Source: Chlorella sorokiniana
Lineage: Eukaryota > Chlorophyta > Trebouxiophyceae > Chlorellales > Chlorellaceae
Direction of reading: 5' to 3'
Assembly (NCBI GenBank): GCA_025917655.1
Contig: CP084616.1
Location: 806,001 to 870,000, forward strand
DNA: 64,000 nt
Shown here: one piece after another, positions 1 through 11,612 of the stretch
Numbering within the stretch: the first letter of the stretch is position 1
How the letters are laid out: the number at the start of each line of letters is the position of its first letter
Position numbers and translations under genes: made by a program
The notes under the pieces: generated by a model
Database searches by the model: none
Told to the model about the DNA's origin: nothing
Seen by the model: only the letters and a program-made list of their open reading frames with translations

Positions 1-2936
1 AGGTGCACCCATCGTGCGACTGGCTGCCCCTGAGGAGGAGGCAGGCGGCAGGCAGCCGCGCCCCTGGCCCCGCCTGCACGCGTGCAAGCACAAGCGGCAG
101 GTTGGCGGCACGGCGGGGCGCGCAGCAGGCGCGTGCCTCTGTGGCGCAGGCCCTCGCTGATCCCCTCCCGCAGGTGCCACATCTGCCGTGCCTGGCTGCT
201 GTCCTGCGCCACCACGCCGTCTGCAGCGGGCACAGCGGGCACAGCGGGCACATGGTGGCCACCGAGATGACGTGCGCGGGCGAGCAATCGCGCGGCGCGC
301 TGCGAGCAAGCAAGCGCGCTGGGCAGCCCCTCCCGACATGCCACCCACGCCGTGCATGCCGTGCAAGCAGCCCTGCGGACCTCGTCCCCAATCATAGCAT
401 GGCACAGCACAGCACAGCGCAGCGCAGCGCAGCGCAGCGTGGGGCTCACCCAGCACCAGCCCCGCCTCCATCACCCCCTCCAGGAAGCCGCCCAGCTTCT
501 CGCCGTCGTGCTCCGCGCTGCTGCCCGACGTCTCCACCAGGACATACATGGGGGCCTGGGGGCGCGGGAGGGGGCGGCACGAGCCGCCCGCATGAAGCGC
601 ACGCTGGGCTGGTGCAAGGCGTCGGGCAGTGCGCGGTGGCTTGACTTGCCCACAGGGCTGACTAGGCGTGGGACGACCCATGCCGCTGCCGCGTTGAAGC
701 CCTCCTCCCCAAACCCCTCGTGCCGCGCGCTCGCGCGCCTCCCCCCGCCTCTCCCCCTCTCGGCCTCCTCGGCCCTGCTCATCCAAACGCACACTCCTCA
801 AACACACCTGGCATGCGGGCAGCAGGTCCTTGGCCCCGGCAGGTGGCGCAGCGCAACACCCAGCGACTCCGCATCCAGGAACTCAAAGGCGGAGAGCACC
901 TCGCCCAGCCGCCGCCGCGCTCCACCAGCAGCCGCTGCGCCGCGTCGAACGACGGCACCGCCAGGTACGCGAGGTTGACTGGGCTTGAACGAGGGGTGGC
1001 GAGGGGATTGAACACTCAGAATGGGCGCTCCGCCGAAAGCGGCTGCACCTGGGCAGCCAGGCATGCGGTGCCAGCCTGCTCCGCCTGTATGAGCAGGGCG
1101 GGCAGGCAGGGCCGGGCGCTACGGCGCAGACACCTGCTGCGGGGCGGGGCGGGCAGAGGATGGCGACGGCGGTGATGACGCCCAGCGTGCCCTCGCTGCC
1201 GATCAGCAGCTGCTTCAGGTCGTAGCTGCGTGAGGGGAGGGGGTGCGGGTGTGTCCATGGGGGCTGGGGCCGCAGATGGGGCCTCAGGTGGGGCGCTGAG
1301 TGGTGGCGGCGGCGGCGGCGGCGTGCTGCTGGGCCCCACCCACCCTGTGTTATCTTTGCGCAGCGTGCTCAGCAGGTCCAGAACCCGGCCGTCTGCGGTG
1401 TGAGGGGGCGGCCGCACGTGCGCACGCTCAGGAGTCAAGGTCGCATTTTGCCTTCAACAGGGCAGCCAGTTTGCCCACACGCCGTTGAGGGCAGCTGCTC
1501 ATGCCGCCGCCGGTCTGGAGCATCGCAGGCGCAGGCGCAGGCGCAGGCGCAGGCGCACCCGCCAGCACGGCCTCCAGGCCCAGCACTGAGCCGTGGAGGG
1601 ACCCGTAGCGCAGCAGGCGCAGGCCCCGCGTTGGTGGCCACGTTGCCGCCGATGTGGCAGCTGCCCTTGGCGCCCAGGTCCAGGGGCATGCAGTAGCCGT
1701 GCTCTGCGGGGCGGGCGCAGCGCTTGGCAAATCGTGAACCACAGTAGATCGCGGTAGCGCAGCAGTGCGCAGCGCAATGCCTGGATCACATCAGACGAGC
1801 TCACACGCTGCGCATGCACTGCCTGCCAAGTGTCAGCAGAAACGCAGCACAGGGGGAAGTCGCATGAGCAGCAGGCAGCCCAGGGCGCGCCAGGGGCCCA
1901 CCAGCGACGTGGCTGTCCAGGGCCTCCAGCACGCACCCCGCCTGCGCCGTCAACGCACCGCTGACCTGCAATGCGGCGGCCATGGCGCGCGTCGGCTGGG
2001 CTGCCTTGGTCTAGCCGGCCTCCAGCCTCCCGTGCAGTGATCCGCAGAGCACACGCCCGGCGGACTTGCCGCCGCCCTGCTCGGCGGTTGCTGGCCGGGC
2101 AGCGCGCCCTGTGGACGGTGCCGCCGTTCTTCGGACGGCGCCGCCATGCTCTGCTCACCGCGTCAAAGCCCAGCACCCGGTTCATGGCGGCCGTGGAGAG
2201 CACCACCTCGTCGTGTGCGGGGACGCTGCCACCCACTAGGCCCGTATTGCCGCCCTGCACGCCGTGCAGGCGAGGACGCCGCCATGCAGCGCTTGACAAG
2301 CCACATGGCATGCACTGCAAGCGCCCATGCCAGACCACGCCTTACCGAGCTCTGTAAGGCGGCCGCCGCAAACTGTAGCGTGTTAAACATACCTGAGGCA
2401 CCACGGCGAGGCGCCGCGCGTTGCAGTGCCGCAGGATGGCAGCCACTTGTTCGGTGGTCCTGGGCTTCAATGCCACGCGCGATGCACCCTCATACTTGCC
2501 CATCCAGTCTCTGCGGGGGAAAGGAGAAATCAGGCTGAGGGGAGAACGCTGGAAGCTTTGCCAGGGAACGGAAGACGCCGCAGAGGCGGCAGCGAGCGGT
2601 GAAACCCTGCCGCGGCAAAAGACACACCGCGACCTGCATTAGTGAATTCATCAGTGTCGTATTGGAGCAGCCGCCAAATCGCGCCCTTCCTCACTTGTTG
2701 AAGGGCTGGAGCTCGTGGGGATCCGTCACCACGCCGCCACCGGGTCCTAACACTGTCTCAAAAAATTGAACATCGGTGTCGGTAACTGATGCGAACCGTG
2801 GATCGCGCTGGGGCACGCCGCTGGCCTGCCTCACATGCCGAAGGGCTGCTAGGAGTTGGCTTGCTGGCTGGCGGCCTCTTTGTAGCAACTTCATGATAAC
2901 TGAAGTGGCAAAAATACTGCGGTTGAGCCTTGACAT
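1..2936 (-). CDS. D2HGDH: D-2-hydroxyglutarate dehydrogenase, mitochondrial (5' part; 3' end off the left edge)
   Basis: FAD enzyme that oxidises D-2-hydroxyglutarate to 2-oxoglutarate in mitochondria and passes electrons to ETF (family knowledge). Exons read on the minus strand: 2936-2695, 2510-2393, 2254-2159, 1965-1902, 1703-1559, 1392-1344, 1225-1134, 978-808, 555-450 and 220-137. Start chosen at the Met that opens a short Arg-rich, acid-poor N-terminus resembling a mitochondrial presequence. FAD-binding (PCMH) motifs are clear: [13 protein letters not shown], then [19 protein letters not shown], then [16 protein letters not shown]-terminal FAD-oxidase blocks follow ([53 protein letters not shown]). 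Three G/C-run indels (about 1623-1626, 921 and 834) must be repaired to keep frame. The last visible exon ends at a GC donor (AGAG|GCACG). Identity is very sure; the missing piece is the C-terminal end. Confidence 0.93.
1525..1554. repeat. hexanucleotide microsatellite (GCAGGC)5 in a D2HGDH intron
   Basis: Five perfect GCAGGC units on the plus strand, just inside the 5' side of the intron that starts after exon 1703-1559. Read through, it encodes an Ala-Pro run, which explains a long spurious open frame here. It is not coding in the gene model. Confidence 0.9.
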
Positions 2937-3860
2937 GGAGTATGGGTTCTGCAGTGGAAGCTGCACCCAGCAGGTGGCGGCGGATGGGCCCAATGGAAGG
3001 CGGCGGGCGGCAGCCGAAAAACTACAGCAGTCATTGGGTGCTATAGCACATACGTCCATGAGCGTCGCAACTTGCATATCACGGAGATCACAAACATTGT
3101 GTTCTCTGTGCACGTTCGGCAGACAGCTAGTGCGCCGCGCGCCACCCACTAAGAGAGCGTCAGCTTTTGGCCTCGACACAGTAACCACGCCGAATACAGA
3201 CAGTTGTCACTACTCGCAAAGGAACACCACGGTGAAGCATGCTATGGCGACGCATCAATTGAAGGACCGCCGGATCTCAGCACCATGCTGCAACCGTGCA
3301 CGCAACCATGAAAAGCATGATGAGTCTGCAGCAGGACAGCTAACACAACCGTGGATCTACTGGAGCTGATGGCCTTCAATTTATGATCGAGAAGATGTGA
3401 TTGGGCTCCAAGATAGTGAGCTGTGAGGACCTGTTGCACTACATTCAAACTGCAGGCAGCGGTACAGCAGGCTTTGTCTTTCCCATACTGTGGCACTCGG
3501 CCCCCACAGCTGCTAGGTGCTGCTCGACTGGGCCTGCGCTCATCGCCACACTCTCTTTCGAGCAGCAAGAAAGCCCTCCATGCGTGCATTGCGCAATCGC
3601 TTCGTCTCACGCCTCCGCAGCCGGCCTCGCTGACGGGCCTCGAGTCCGTAAGCTAGTGTACGGGACAGAATGGAGTGGCGCGCCCTCCCGACTGACCAGG
3701 TGCTCGCAGGGCGCCGCCAAGTGCGCCGTGCAACGTGCGGCAGGCGCCAGGCTTTCTGACTGTTGCCGCTTTTGATTTGCTCGGCGGCAACTCAATTCAT
3801 CTGTCTGATACCATGTATCGACCCTTTGCATTGCAGCCTTGTGGCCAATACGGCTGGTGC
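2937..3860. promoter_or_regulatory. divergent intergenic region between D2HGDH (-) and the unknown plus-strand gene
   Basis: No convincing exon is seen on either strand. Base composition is noticeably less GC-rich than in the genes. The stretch should hold the D2HGDH promoter and 5' UTR, and probably upstream sequence or undetected 5' exons of the plus-strand gene. I see no convincing TATA box or repeat. Confidence 0.4.
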
Positions 3861-4901
3861 ATGCCACCAGACGCAGCGCGTGCGGGCGTGCCGCCGCTGC
3901 CGCCAGCCAGCCACATGCCGCCAGAGGACGCCGAGCTGGCAGAGCTGGCAGGCCGTGCGCTGCGCGTGCTTCTGGGATCCGGCTCCGTCTTGCTGCACAC
4001 GCACCTGCGCATGGCGGTCCTAGGGCGGGGCGACGGCCTCAACAGCGGTGCCGCTAGCCGAAGGTGTGTTTTGTTGCTGCTGCCAATGACTGCATGTTCA
4101 GAGTGCCAAGGCCTGACAGCTTGCTTGCCGATGCTTGCATGTGCGCATGCTGGTGCTTGCTTTGATTCAGCATATTGTGTGATGCGCCTTGCAACTGGGT
4201 GCAGCAAGAGCCTGCTGGAGCTGGCGGTGGCGTGGCTGGTCGAACAGGGGCTGGTGCTGCGCCAGGGGCAAGGCCCCTTTGCCGCCCTCACGGTGAGCCG
4301 GCGGCAGCTCGCCCAGAGCGCTTCCTCTGCTGCTGCGCCGCAAAGCAGTGCAGTGGGCCGGGCCGCTGCCACATGTGCAACTGCGGTCCTGCTTGGACGA
4401 CACGCCCCGCGCAGGTGCCAGACGCCGCCCTGTCCAAGGCGGAGGCGCTCGCCTACTCTGAGTTCCCTGATGAGGGGCAGCTGCCGCTGCTGGCGACGGC
4501 GGGACGCGCGCTGGGCTCCGCCCCGCGCCCCGCCTCGTGCCTCAACCGCTTGCGACGACACTCCTCGCCGCGCCAGCTGGGCAGCCGCATGGCAGGTGCG
4601 GGCTGCTGGGGGAGGGACCCGTGCTGCTGTTCCTGGATTTGCCTGCGTTGGGTGACAGCGCATGATTGAATGAAATCAGGCCGACCCCACTAGCAGCCTG
4701 TGTTACCAAGAAGGCTGTGCGCCTGGCCATCCTCGCTGCAGGGATAGAGAAGGCTGGTGTGCGGCGCAGTAAGCGCGGCATGGGCGAGGACCTCAGCAGC
4801 CAGATGGTGAAAAAGATGCGCATGCAGGAGAACATCGGCTGCCAAAGCGGCAGCGGCATGCCGTTCAGTGCCAGCGGCGGCTGCGTGGCCATGAGCCCGT
4901 G
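3861..4901 (+). CDS. hypothetical protein, family not recognised
   Basis: A plausible spliced plus-strand gene that I cannot name. Exon 1 from about 3861 reads acidic and helical (PEDAELAELAGRALRVLLGS) and ends at a donor near 4064 (CGAAG|GTGTGT). Exon 2 begins after GGTGCAG near 4205 with SLLELAVAWLVEQGLVLRQG, which looks like a winged-helix segment. A third exon from about 4415 carries DAALSKAEALAYSEFPDEGQ, then, after a frame change, GPVLLFLDLPALG. A fourth open piece (4747-4901) is basic: GVRRSKRGMGEDLSSQMVKK. That piece recurs as a degenerate copy at 11819, so it lies inside the segmental duplication. Start, exon joins and membership of the last piece in this gene are uncertain. Confidence 0.35.
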
Positions 4902-5134
4902 AGCTGATCTGCCAGCAGGTCTTGAAGGCCTGCGGTGCCTGCAAACTTGTATGGAGCCCTGCTCTGGGCAGACTCCACGCCGTTTGCATGTTTCTGCTGC
5001 CCCGAGTCATAGCTATAGAACTTCGCTGCTGTTCACTGTCCCCCTCTGTCCATGCACTGGTGAGTCCCAGATTTCAGGACACCCGCCCAGCGTCCTTTTC
5101 GCTTTTCTGCTGCAGCACGTGTTAGGGCAGTACG

Positions 5135-5139
5135 TTACA
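5135..5139 (-). terminator. TGTAA polyadenylation signal for Hint gene A
   Basis: TGTAA on the minus strand about 206 nt past the Hint A stop. TGTAA is the usual chlorophyte poly(A) signal. The equivalent stretch in unit 2 (near 12200) has diverged and lost it. Confidence 0.5.
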
Positions 5140-5344
5140 GTGCCACATCACCTGCCGCCCCCCAGACAAGATGGAGATGCGAGGCAGCAGTGTCGTTCAG
5201 CATCAGGAGGTGTCCATGCTTGGAGAGTCAGCCGCCAAACAGTCACGGGCAAGCCAAGCCAACAAAAGTGGTATGGACTGATGGATGGAATGAAAACGTA
5301 GAGCACGTGGGTCACAGGCTTATTCTTGATCGGGTGTGAGCACC

Positions 5345-8300
5345 TCATTCTTCCTTGCGCTTGCCGTGTGCACCCCGTGCACTGTTCTTGTGCGCGGCAC
5401 GGCGGCGGCCCGCCGCCCGCACGACTGCAGCGGCCAGAGCGATCAGGGCGGCGGCCTGGCCCCACACCATCAGGTTGCCCACCACGAAGCAGGCCTTTGG
5501 GCCATCAAGAAACAGGGGCAGGTTGTTGAGGCGCCAGGCCGCGGCGGGGCCGATCGCACGGTACAGCCAGTACAGCGGCAGCAGCGCCGCATCCACCACC
5601 GCGGGCACCAGCGGGTCGGCGGCGGCGGGCAGGCTGTTGCGGCCGAGGATGGGGCCCCACCTGCGGTCAGTTGGAGGCACACAAGAGCAAAGGTTACACG
5701 TTGAAAATGGCCTGAAAACGCTGGGATCAGCGCAATTGAAGCCAGCAGGGCGGAGCCAGCCGCACTCACTTGGTGTGGGGGCTGGCCACAACGCCGTCCA
5801 CGACAATGCCACGGGCCTGCGGAGGGGACAGCAGCCCGTCAGCCTGCTGCAGGGATGCCGGGTGGCGCTGGGGGCCCCCACCCGACAGCTCTGTGCCTGA
5901 GCAACGCAGTGCCAGCACCGCGTAGCCAATCCCCTCGGCAAGATCACTGTCACGGGCAGCCTCCAGCCAAGCCAGCTCAGCCTGCAGCCTACCCGCACAA
6001 AGGGGCTGTACGCCCCCAGCTCCCGCTGGTCTTCCACCGACAGCACGCAGGCGGGGCGGCGCGCCGCGCTGGCGTTCTGCCCCACCGTCCATGCCACCAT
6101 GCCGGCATGCACGGAGGGCGGCAGCGCCATGAAGTGGTCGCGCTGCCAGTTGAGCCGCCCGGCAGCCAGGGTCCACGCCGCCTGCACGCTCGCAAGCCCC
6201 CTCCTCCCCGCTGGCGACTGCCTGGGCCAGCGCGGCGCATGCGCCGCTCGGGTCCTCCCCTGCCGCCAGGTAGTGGGTGTGGGACAGCTGCAGGCGATGG
6301 GTGGCCCGCCGCCAGGCTCCGCCACCACCAGCGTCGCAAAGTTGCCCATGCCGGCCGGGTTGCGGTGATTCCAGAAGTACACCTCCTCGTACCGCCGGCG
6401 GCCGTCCCACCCCACCGCCAGCACGCGGTCGCCGGAGCGCAGGTCAGACATGGGCAGGGTGCGGCCGTCGGGCAGCTGCACGGTGGCGCTGCCGGGAAGC
6501 AGATGCAGGTGTTGCCTTCGCAGGCCAGGCCGCCGCCGCAGCAGGACAGCTCGGTGTCACAGCAGGGCAGCTCGTCCGCGTTGCACTGCATCGGGGGCAG
6601 GGGGCAGCAGCTGCTTTGCTAGGGAGAGGACCTGCAGGGAAGCGCCAGCGGGTGCAGCGCCCACCTCCGGTGGGCAGGGCAGCTGGTCCAAAGCTTGGGA
6701 GCAGGCAGGGCGGGCCAGGCAGCCCTCACCGTGCCGCAGTTGCCGAAGACGCAAGCGTTTGTGCCCTGGCCGCAGCACTCGCTGTTCCTCGTGCACGGTT
6801 GTCCCACATCCTTGCAGGTCGGGCTGCGGAAGGAAGGCGACAGGCAGCAGGGTTGGCGTTGGCCGGCAGCGCGGCCACAGGGGCGGACCGCATGTTGCGC
6901 TGCCTTCAGCGGCCAGCCCAGCATCTGCACCACTTCGAGCAGCTAGCAAAAGTGCTGCGGCGGCTGTGCCGCACCAGCTGGGCAAGTCGTACGGGTTGCA
7001 ATAAAAATCAGATGGGGTGGAGTCCAAGCCCGCGGCGTTAGTGGCGGTGGCATTGAAGCTGTACTGAGTGCCGCAAAGCACGCCGTTGAACTTCACCTCG
7101 GTCGGTCCGGACTGCATGGGCGGCCCACAACACGGGTCAGCAGCAGCCGCAGCAAAACGTGCCAGAATGTGCGCATGGGCGGTGGTGGTGGTCAGTTTGC
7201 GCTAGGGTGGCGGCGATGACTCTAAATGTGTGGAGGGTGGGTGGGCGGCGGGATTGGGGCAGCGTTGGCAGCCCTCGAGCGCACACCGCAGCTGCACGCA
7301 TGCCAGGCGGCAGCAGCCTGGTTGCGGCGCGCCAAGCACAGGCAGGGGGTGCCAGCTGGCGGCCGGCCGCACCGCAGCTGCCACCTCCACGGACTGCAGG
7401 GCGTGCCGCCGCTGGTTGGCGTGCCAGTGACCGTGTAGTACTGGATGGCTGCGGGTGGGATGGCATGGGGGGGGGGGCGAGAGGGGCGCGTGTGACGGGT
7501 GGTCGGGAGGGAGGCCTGCCAGCCGAGGGCCGGGCCGCTCACCCCCATCACTGGCGCCTGTCCAGGCTGGCGCTTCCACGGAAACGGTGACGGTGTAGGT
7601 GGCGGCGCAGTCAGCGACGTAAGAGACGTCCGTGATGGTGGGAGGATCGGGGCGCCGTAACATCTGTATACACCTCCAGTGGTGGTCTCGCCGCATGCTG
7701 TGCCGTCGCAGCAGGTCGGATCGGCCGCTGTCAGCAAGCTGCGGCGACGGCACCCCTGCAGACGCCGGCCCTCAAGACCCCGGCACGGTTCGCAGCTGCT
7801 GTTCTGGGCGGCGCAGGACGGAGGGCTTGGTGGCGGGGGCCCTGGCGGCGGGGGGCTGGGCGGCGGGGGCTGGGTGGCGGGGGGCTTGGTGGCGGGGGCC
7901 CTGGCGGCGGGGGGCTTGGTGGCGGGGGCTTGGTGGCGGGGGCCCTGGTGGCGGGGGCTTGGTGGCGGGGGCCTGGCGGTGGAGGGCTAGCGCTGCAGCC
8001 AGGACAGGCAGGGTGGTGCATTGCGCAGGCAGGGCAGGGGGAGTGGGCTGGTTGTGTGCGGCATGCAAGGGCGACCTCCTGCGCTGTTGCCCACTCTGCA
8101 AGCCACGCAGGCCAGGAAGCTGAGGGCGCTCACCAGGCGGGCAGGGTGAAAGGGCTGGGCGTCACAAGGCCGACCTCGGACAGCAGCTGGGCCGTGTTCA
8201 TCATGCTCGCCGTGAAGTTGTACGTCGAGCCGCAGGCCAACGAGAAGCTCACGGCGGCGCCGCCCTGCAGGGCCAAGCGCCGAGGAGCGGCAGCCTCAGG

Positions 8301-10748
8301 CCGTCTATCGGCGGGGGCACAGACAGCAGGCTGCCTGCCCGGCAAGTGCGAAGCATGCGCTGCCGCCAGCCGCAGCAGTGCATCAGTGCGTCGCCGGGCG
8401 CCTGCTCACGTCGACACCCGGCAGGCCGGAGCTCTGATAGTTTGACAGGCACAAGTCGGTCGTGGTTGCGTTCACGAAGTACCGGCTGATGCCTGAGCGG
8501 GAAGGGGGCGGCGCGCGGGCGCATGTGGTGAGGGGCGGCAAGTGTTGATCCATGGGGCCAGGGCCTGGGGGTGCCACGGCAGCCCGCCGGGCTGCGGCGG
8601 AGCCAGGCTTCACCTGCTGTGTCGGCGCCGGCGTACAGGGTCCGCACCGTGACGGTGACGTTGTAGGTGCCGCCGAGCTCTGCCACAGCAGTGATGTTGA
8701 AAACTGAGGGGGTCGGGCTGCCCCTGGCACACCCCCTCGGTGCCGCTCACGTCGTAGCCGCAGGAAAAGCCGGGGCAGCAGGGCGTGAAGGATTGCGGCA
8801 CCTGGCGCACGGAGGTGCCGGCCAGGCGGCGCCTGGTGCACGAGTCGCCACAGGGGTCGCAAGAGGTGCTGTTCTGAGGGGCGCATGGGGCTGGGGGTGG
8901 CGGCGAAGGGGGCGGCTGGGGGGTGGGCTTGGCGGAGGAGGGCTGGGCTTGGGACTCGGCGGAGGAGGGCTGGGCTTGGGGCTCGGCGGGGGAGGGCTCG
9001 GCGGGGGAGGGCGGGGCTTGGGGCGCGGCGGGGGAGGGCTGGGTTTGGGGCGTGGGCGCGGGGAGGTGGGCTGGGTTTGGGGCGTGGGCGCGGGGGAGGT
9101 GGGCTGGGCTTTGGGCGCGGCGGGGGAGGGCGGGGCTTGGGGCGGGGCGGGGAGGGCGCGGCTTTGGGCGCGGCGGTGGAGGGCGCGGCTTGGGGCGAGG
9201 AGGAGGTGGGCTGGGCTTGGGACGTGGGCGTGGGGGAGGAGGAGAGGGGCGGGGGGAGGGCGGCGGCGGGTCGTAGCGCGGGATGACGTTCCACACCAGG
9301 AGGATGGAGGCGTTGTTGGGCTGGAAGGGGTAGAGGCCGATCTCAGGGTCCCCGCACATGGGCGGGGCCTTGGTGTTTTTATCACGCCCAGGTATCGGCG
9401 GGAGCAGCGGCCCGTGCGGGACTGCGGGCGCAAGGGAGTGAGCAGGGGGAGCGCATCGCAGGTTGCGGGTGCAGGCGAGGGCAAGGGGTGGAGGCCGAAG
9501 GGCACGCTCTCGATATGTAAGCATACTTTGTGTACAAGTCTACCCTAAGACCCTGCAAAGGCCGACAGGCTCACCGCGGCGCGGATGTAGAACTGGCCAT
9601 GCTCGTTGGGCTGGCCCGCCACCGCGGGCGCGCGCTCCAGCACCCACTCGGTGTTGGTGCTCAGCGCGGTGGCGCTCACGCCGCTGTCAGGGCAACGCCC
9701 GAGTAGCCAAAGTAGGAGCGGGCGGGGCAGCCGCCGCCCGGGAAGCTGGCAGCCCGGCACTGAATCTGCCACGAGGGAGCACGAGCGGCGAAGGCGGCAG
9801 CGAGTGGAGGGCTGGTTAGAGAGGTGGTCGGACAGGCAGCCACGCCCGGCTTGTGCGCGACGCCGATGGCATGTGTCGGAGCAGCAGAGTCGTCGCTAGG
9901 CTGCCCCTCGCATGCTGCCATGCAAACCTGGAAGGTGATCTTCTTTCCGATGAGGTTGGTGGGGTTGCCTGTGACGGAGGGCGCCTTGGAGGTAAACCAG
10001 GTGGATCGCACGCCGCCGCCGTACGTCCAGGTCCTAATGTTGTCGTTTTGGCTGCGGTGCGGGTGATGAGTGCGTGATCAAGAGGCGTGGGGGGGTGGGG
10101 TGGGGTGGGGTGGGTGGGTGGGGGGTGGGGGCAGGGGGTCGCTGGTGCATGCATGCGGGGGAGGGCTGCCAGAGCTGGCGGCTTGGCTGTACCGGCAGGT
10201 GCCACGCGCACGCCACTCACTTGCAATAGTTGGTGCCAGCCCAGCCTGCACGTGTAGAAGAATGAGGGGGCCGTCGACACTGTTGCAAGGCGGGGAGGGC
10301 AGCCAGCTACGCATGGCAGCGGCGGCCAGCAGGCTCCCGTCCGCGGCCCACCTGCGCCGGGCGGACTCGTGCATCCATCGCGGCCGATAAGGTAGATCCA
10401 CTTGCGCCCAGGATCCACTTCCTTGGTGGGGTCAAAGGCGTGAGCTGCAGAGGAGGGCCATGGATTGGTAGTGCTTGCTGTGGCGACGGCGGCGGCAGGG
10501 AGCAGCCGGCACTGCGGGCACGGAATGTCGGCCGGGCACAAGCGCGCCAGCCCTCTCGCCGTGGCTTGCGTTGCCAAATGTGAACCCCAAGCACCGTGAC
10601 TTGTGGCTCCAGCCGGTGGCAGCCCCGCACGTCCCCATCAAGGGCCCAGCTGAGTCCTCACAGGTGGAGCCCCATGCGACGCACCTATCCCTGTTAGCAG
10701 CAAGATCTGCACTAGCAGGCCGCAGGGCAGCAGAAACCGCCGCGGCAT
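5345..10748 (-). CDS. secreted proline-rich protein with FN3-like, cystine-knot-like and Hedgehog-type Hint domains, copy A
   Basis: Large extracellular-type protein, probably self-processing. Start at 10748: Met followed by Arg-Arg and a hydrophobic stretch (RFLLPCGLLVQILLLTGI), a signal peptide. Exons: 10748-10685, 10444-10352, 10244-10221, 10051-9928, 9765-9575, then from 9421. An N-terminal module (FDPTKEVDPGRKWIYLIGRD, NDNIRTWTYGGGVRSTW) has no family I recognise. Two Pro-rich rods follow (about 9275-8886 and 7985-7815), separated by a Cys-rich/beta module, then FN3-like repeats (LCGTQYSFNATATNAAG), a six-Cys knot pattern (CKDVGQPCTRNSECCG) and the Hint domain. The Hint domain shows catalytic CFPGSATVQLPDG, SHTHYLAAG (block with the conserved His) and GIVVDGVVASPHTKW. 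A hydrophobic helix (CFVVGNLMVWGQAAALIALA) and a basic tail end the protein. At least four single-base repairs are needed. Confidence 0.82.
7815..7985 (-). repeat. second proline-rich rod of Hint A
   Basis: Imperfect tandem units that read GGCGGGGGCTTGGTGGC and variants on the plus strand, and SPPPP/PATKPPPPGP-type peptides on the minus strand. The G-rich strand has closely spaced G3-G6 runs able to form quadruplexes. This repeat type is the right-hand part of the fused rod in Hint B. Confidence 0.85.
8886..9275 (-). repeat. first proline-rich rod of Hint A
   Basis: Imperfect repeat of about 24-27 bp reading GGCTGGGCTTGGGGCTCGGC on the plus strand. It encodes KPSPPPPRPK-type peptides in extensin/pherophorin style. 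It begins directly after the sequence IIPRYDPPPPSP and ends at the Cys-rich segment CAPQNSTSCDPCGDSC. Confidence 0.85.
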
Positions 10749-11001
10749 CGTGTTTCCAGCAGGCGTCCCGGGAGGGGCTGCTGGTCCCTGCTAGAAGCTC
10801 TCGAGCGGTGAAGGCGAAAGCAGGCTCCCGGGGGCGTCGTGAACCCGAAGCAGCCTTCCGGGGAAAGGCCCGGCTGAGGTCCGCCAATCTGGTGACTCTC
10901 CTGGGTAGCAACGCAGCTCGAATGTGACTCACTCCTTCGGAAATATCAGGATACAAGAGTGCATGACGCGTACTGCAGCGCTACTGGTATCCTCACACGT
11001 G

Positions 11002-11006
11002 TTACA
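11002..11006 (-). terminator. TGTAA signal downstream of the truncated TARBP1 copy
   Basis: Minus-strand TGTAA about 290 nt past the relic stop at 11298. It is probably the ancestral TARBP1 3' end. I find no TGTAA in the corresponding space between the intact TARBP1 stop (17514) and the Hint B start (17123). Confidence 0.5.
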
Positions 11007-11297
11007 ACCCCCTCCGACCGGAGCACCAGGTGTATACAGTGGCCACGTGCTCACGCAGGGCGATGTTCACTGAAAGGAAGGAATAAGGCGAGTGGCCATG
11101 CTCGATAGCAGTTGCGGATGCATAGCTGCCGCCACCTAAGGAACCACTGGGCAGAGGGTGCAAGAGTGGTAGGCAGCCTACCAGTGGTAAGCAACTGCTC
11201 CAAAACAACTGCACATTGGCAGGCCCGCAATGCATGCCACTGCAAGCCGGCAGTGACTGGACGACACGGTGCGTTGGGGGCCAGTCAATCCAATCGC

Positions 11298-11612
11298 TCA
11301 GCTTTCGCCGGCAGCGGGGCTGGCGCCTGCAGCAGCGGCCAGCGCCTGCTGCGTGTACTGGTGGATGGCCAGGGCGCCCACGTGGACGTTGAGCGACCTG
11401 CAGGAGGGGGTGGGGCGCTGAAGCGCGAGCCGTCGCTGCTGCCGCTGCCGCCCCTTGCCACCACGCGCACAACAGCCCGCAGCGCAGCCTCGCCTGACCA
11501 CCCCCAGCTGCGGGATCTCCACCGTGTGGTGCATCAGCGCCAGCAGGTCGGCGGGGATGCCCTCCTTCTCGCGCCCCAGCAGCAGCACCGTGCGCCGCGG
11601 GAAGGAGAAGGC
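11298..11612 (-). pseudogene. truncated TARBP1 3' end (last two exons only)
   Basis: Relic of the SpoU methyltransferase C-terminus. Exon 11612-11494 encodes FSFPRRTVLLLGREKEGIPA and ends at the same GC donor as the intact gene (GGTCAG|GCGAGG). Exon 11397-11298 encodes SLNVHVGALAIHQYTQQAL and has its own stop. Compared with the intact copy, one codon is deleted (VHVSGALA became VHVGALA), which removes the Ser of the family motif SLNVHVSGA. All upstream exons are absent; homology stops in the preceding intron at the duplication junction. Without the rest of the SPOUT domain it cannot be a working enzyme, although it keeps a 3' signal. Confidence 0.88.

Noticed and set aside
3861-4901. Assignment of the unknown plus-strand gene to the HELQ/POLQ helicase family
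   Set aside because: The winged-helix-like segment suggested it, but no helicase motif (DEAH-type box, TxxAxGxN) is visible nearby.
8667-9548. Long plus-strand open frames rich in Gly-Leu opposite the Hint A rod
   Set aside because: They are complements of the Pro-rich repeat, contain no recognisable domain, and disappear outside the repeat; the minus-strand frame has signal peptide, Cys modules and Hint.
11298-11612. The TARBP1 3' fragment as a stand-alone small methyltransferase gene
   Set aside because: It lacks the N-terminal half of the SPOUT domain and any start context, and its left boundary coincides with the duplication junction.
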